Shown here: one piece after another, positions 22,053-23,795 of the stretch
Numbering within the stretch: the stretch's first letter is position 1
Layout: each line of letters opens with the position of its first letter
Origin: Campylobacterales bacterium
GTDB lineage: Bacteria > Campylobacterota > Campylobacteria > Campylobacterales > JAADDG01
NCBI GenBank assembly: GCA_027009865.1
Contig: JALVCR010000246.1
Span: 1-23,795 of the forward strand
Direction: 5' to 3'
Length of the DNA: 23,795 nucleotides
The notes under the pieces: model-generated
What the model saw: only the letters and a program-made list of their open reading frames with translations
Told to the model about the DNA's origin: nothing
Databases searched by the model: none
Made by a program: the position numbers and the translations under genes

Positions 22053-23795
22053 ATGAAGCGAAATTTTATTTTTCTTGTTTTATTTGCAAATTATCTTTTT
22101 GGCGCCATATTTACCGTAACTAAGTTTGAGGATTTAAATGACGGAAAATGTGATAGCGATTGCTCTTTGAGAGAAGCCGTTATAGCCGCAAATTCCCTAA
22201 AAGGGGAGGATACTATAATTTTAAAGAAGGGAGTTTATTATATAAATTTGGGAAACTCCAAAGAGAGCGACGCAAATGAAGGAGATTTGGATATAAATGA
22301 TGATTTAATAATAAAGGGAGCCGGAAGAGATGAGACGATTATAAAATCTAAAATGAAAGATAGAGTATTTTTTATAGACAGATATCATAAAGGAGTTAGA
22401 GCCAAATTTTCAAACCTTTCAATAGAGGGGGGAGAGAGCGATTACGGAGGCGGGATTCAAAATGACGGGATTTTGATTTTGACAAACGTTAGAATAAAAG
22501 ATAATAAAGCCTTAAACGGGGGAGGGGTTTTTAGCACAGGATATTTAGAGCTTATAAAATCTCAGATTTTGGAAAATCATGCCGTAACTTTGGGAGATAA
22601 GGAAAACGGATTTGGGGGAGGAATTTTTGTTAAGAACGGGACAGTAATTAAAGATTGCGAATTTAAAAATAATTTTGCAAACAGAGACGGAGGGGGAATT
22701 TATGCAAAAGATAAAAGCGATGTAAAGATAGAGAGAGTAAATTTTATCTCAAATGGAAGCGACGCAAAAGGGGGAGGGGTTTTTCTTGGAGGCAAAAGTT
22801 TTATAAATGATTCCGTTTTTTCCAAAAACAGTGCAAACGACGGAGGAGCGGCGGCATTTTTCAAAAAAAGCACAGCTTCTTTGATAAATGTGAGATTTTT
22901 TGAAAACAAAGCCTTGGGAGAAGATTTGGGAGGAGGGGGAGCTATTTTTAACTTTCAAGGAGAGCTCTCTATTGACAGATCAAAATTTGAAGGAAATTAC
23001 GCTTTGGGAGAAGGCGGGGGAGCTTTGGAAAATACAGGGGATTTAAATATTTCTAATTCAATATTTTCCAAAAATTTATCAAAAGAGCATGATACTTCAA
23101 ATCTTCCTTCAAATACAAGTTTTGGTTTCGGGGGAGCTGTGCTTTTAATTAGCGGCTCAAAGGTTAATATTGAAAATGTTTTATTTCAAAATAATATCGC
23201 TGCTAACAACGGAGGAGCTATATATAATGATAAAAATTCTATTTTAAATATAAGAGATTCTAAATTTATATCAAATTCCGCCTCTTTAAAATATGGAGGT
23301 GCTTTATATAACGAAGGAAATTTATATCTTAGAGATACTCTCTTTTCAAAAAACAATTCAAAAAAACTTGGCGGAGCGGTAGGGCTTGGAGACGGGGAGA
23401 GCGAAATTATAGCGTGCGATTTTAAATATAATAAAAGCTATTTAAACGGGGGAGCCTTATATCTCTCTCCAAACAACAAAAAAGCAAAAATTTTAGATTC
23501 TCTCTTTTTCTCAAATTTTGCCACTAAGTTTGGAGGAGGAATTTTCAATCAAGCCTCTTTAAAAGGTGATTTTTTGGTTTTTGAAAAGAATGAAGCCTCT
23601 TTAAGCGGAGGGGGAGTTTATAATTTTGAAGATTCATTTTTTAACCTCTCAAACTCGCTTTTAAAATCAAACAGTGCAAAAAGCGGGGGAGGAGGCGTTT
23701 TGAATGCGGGAGATATGGAGATAGAAGATAGCGAAATCTCTTATAACCAAACCAAAGAGTATGGAGGGGGTATTAAATGTTTAAGCGATTCCAAT
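22053..23795 (+). CDS. CSLREA-type right-handed beta-helix surface protein (3' end outside window)
   Basis: An open frame of 581 codons from ATG 22053 to the window end, with no stop. The signal peptide is residues 1-17 (NYLFG-AI). Next comes the family motif CSLREAVIAAN (Cys37-Asn47), with Cys33 and Cys37 close together, followed by a long array of strand-turn units of about 26 residues. Each unit is centred on a GGG or GGA turn: 17 are visible between residues about 132 and 573 (for example DYGGGIQN, LNGGGVF, DGGGIYA, NGGAIYN, YGGALYN). This is the pectate-lyase-like parallel beta-helix of polymorphic outer-membrane and adhesin proteins. Between turns, 'SxFxxNxA' ladders (IFSKN, RFFEN) recur. 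Function is likely adhesion or surface display; catalysis is not supported. The C-terminal anchor or autotransporter domain is unseen. Confidence 0.88.
   Translation, partial: MKRNFIFLVLFANYLFGAIFTVTKFEDLNDGKCDSDCSLREAVIAANSLKGEDTIILKKGVYYINLGNSKESDANEGDLDINDDLIIKGAGRDETIIKSKMKDRVFFIDRYHKGVRAKFSNLSIEGGESDYGGGIQNDGILILTNVRIKDNKALNGGGVFSTGYLELIKSQILENHAVTLGDKENGFGGGIFVKNGTVIKDCEFKNNFANRDGGGIYAKDKSDVKIERVNFISNGSDAKGGGVFLGGKSFINDSVFSKNSANDGGAAAFFKKSTASLINVRFFENKALGEDLGGGGAIFNFQGELSIDRSKFEGNYALGEGGGALENTGDLNISNSIFSKNLSKEHDTSNLPSNTSFGFGGAVLLISGSKVNIENVLFQNNIAANNGGAIYNDKNSILNIRDSKFISNSASLKYGGALYNEGNLYLRDTLFSKNNSKKLGGAVGLGDGESEIIACDFKYNKSYLNGGALYLSPNNKKAKILDSLFFSNFATKFGGGIFNQASLKGDFLVFEKNEASLSGGGVYNFEDSFFNLSNSLLKSNSAKSGGGGVLNAGDMEIEDSEISYNQTKEYGGGIKCLSDSN

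Noticed and set aside
22510..22790. Phase-variable poly-G tract
   Set aside because: The longest uninterrupted G runs are about five and are broken by A; Campylobacter-type switching needs longer homopolymers. Kept only as a repeat-recombination idea.
22700..22958. Minus-strand open frames inside the beta-helix gene
   Set aside because: Translations reflect the reverse complement of Gly-rich turns (Pro/Ser-rich); the plus frame is open throughout with clear motifs.

Overview
The window comes from an AT-rich Campylobacterota (epsilonproteobacterial) genome. Three gene neighbourhoods point there: htrA followed by a CprR/CprS-like two-component pair, trpS-serS followed by a PflB-like membrane TPR protein, and a CoA-binding protein overlapping an ACT-domain threonine deaminase. 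From memory, each matches a gene order in Campylobacter jejuni. The Lys/Ile/Glu-rich proteins and short intergenic gaps fit a free-living, possibly vent-type relative, but genus cannot be fixed from this window.

Layout. (1) 1-1309: 3' part of recG, plus strand. (2) 1356-2172: a two-gene toxin-antitoxin module, minus strand: a composite antitoxin overlapping a PIN-domain (DUF3368-like) toxin, with a small promoter/operator. (3) 2197-5508: envelope-stress operon htrA -> response regulator -> histidine kinase, minus strand. (4) 5585-6757: M20 amidohydrolase of the hippuricase type. (5) 6758-7124: the only long non-coding stretch, almost filled by a large, multiply branched imperfect palindrome. 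(6) 7125-11634: trpS -> serS -> pflB-like operon, minus strand, with a good promoter before trpS. (7) 11848-17626, plus strand: a 1238-residue secreted subtilisin-like protease, a major outer-membrane porin with its own promoter and terminator, and a small exported protein of unknown function. (8) 17619-21949, minus strand: CoA-binding protein -> ilvA -> oligopeptide-type solute-binding protein -> a degenerate GGDEF/PilZ protein. (9) 22053-end, plus strand: a signal-peptide-bearing CSLREA-type beta-helix surface protein that runs off the window.

Together these are mainly housekeeping and envelope functions: translation (trpS, serS), DNA repair (recG), periplasmic protein quality control under two-component control (htrA-cprRS), motility (the PflB-like motor scaffold and possibly the PilZ protein), and the cell surface (porin, protease, beta-helix protein). 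The intergenic palindrome at 6824-7096 is the strongest unexplained signal: a 15-bp perfect stem, further flanking stems, and at least five internal hairpins in a GC-richer core. No CRISPR array, tRNA, rRNA or transposase gene was seen.
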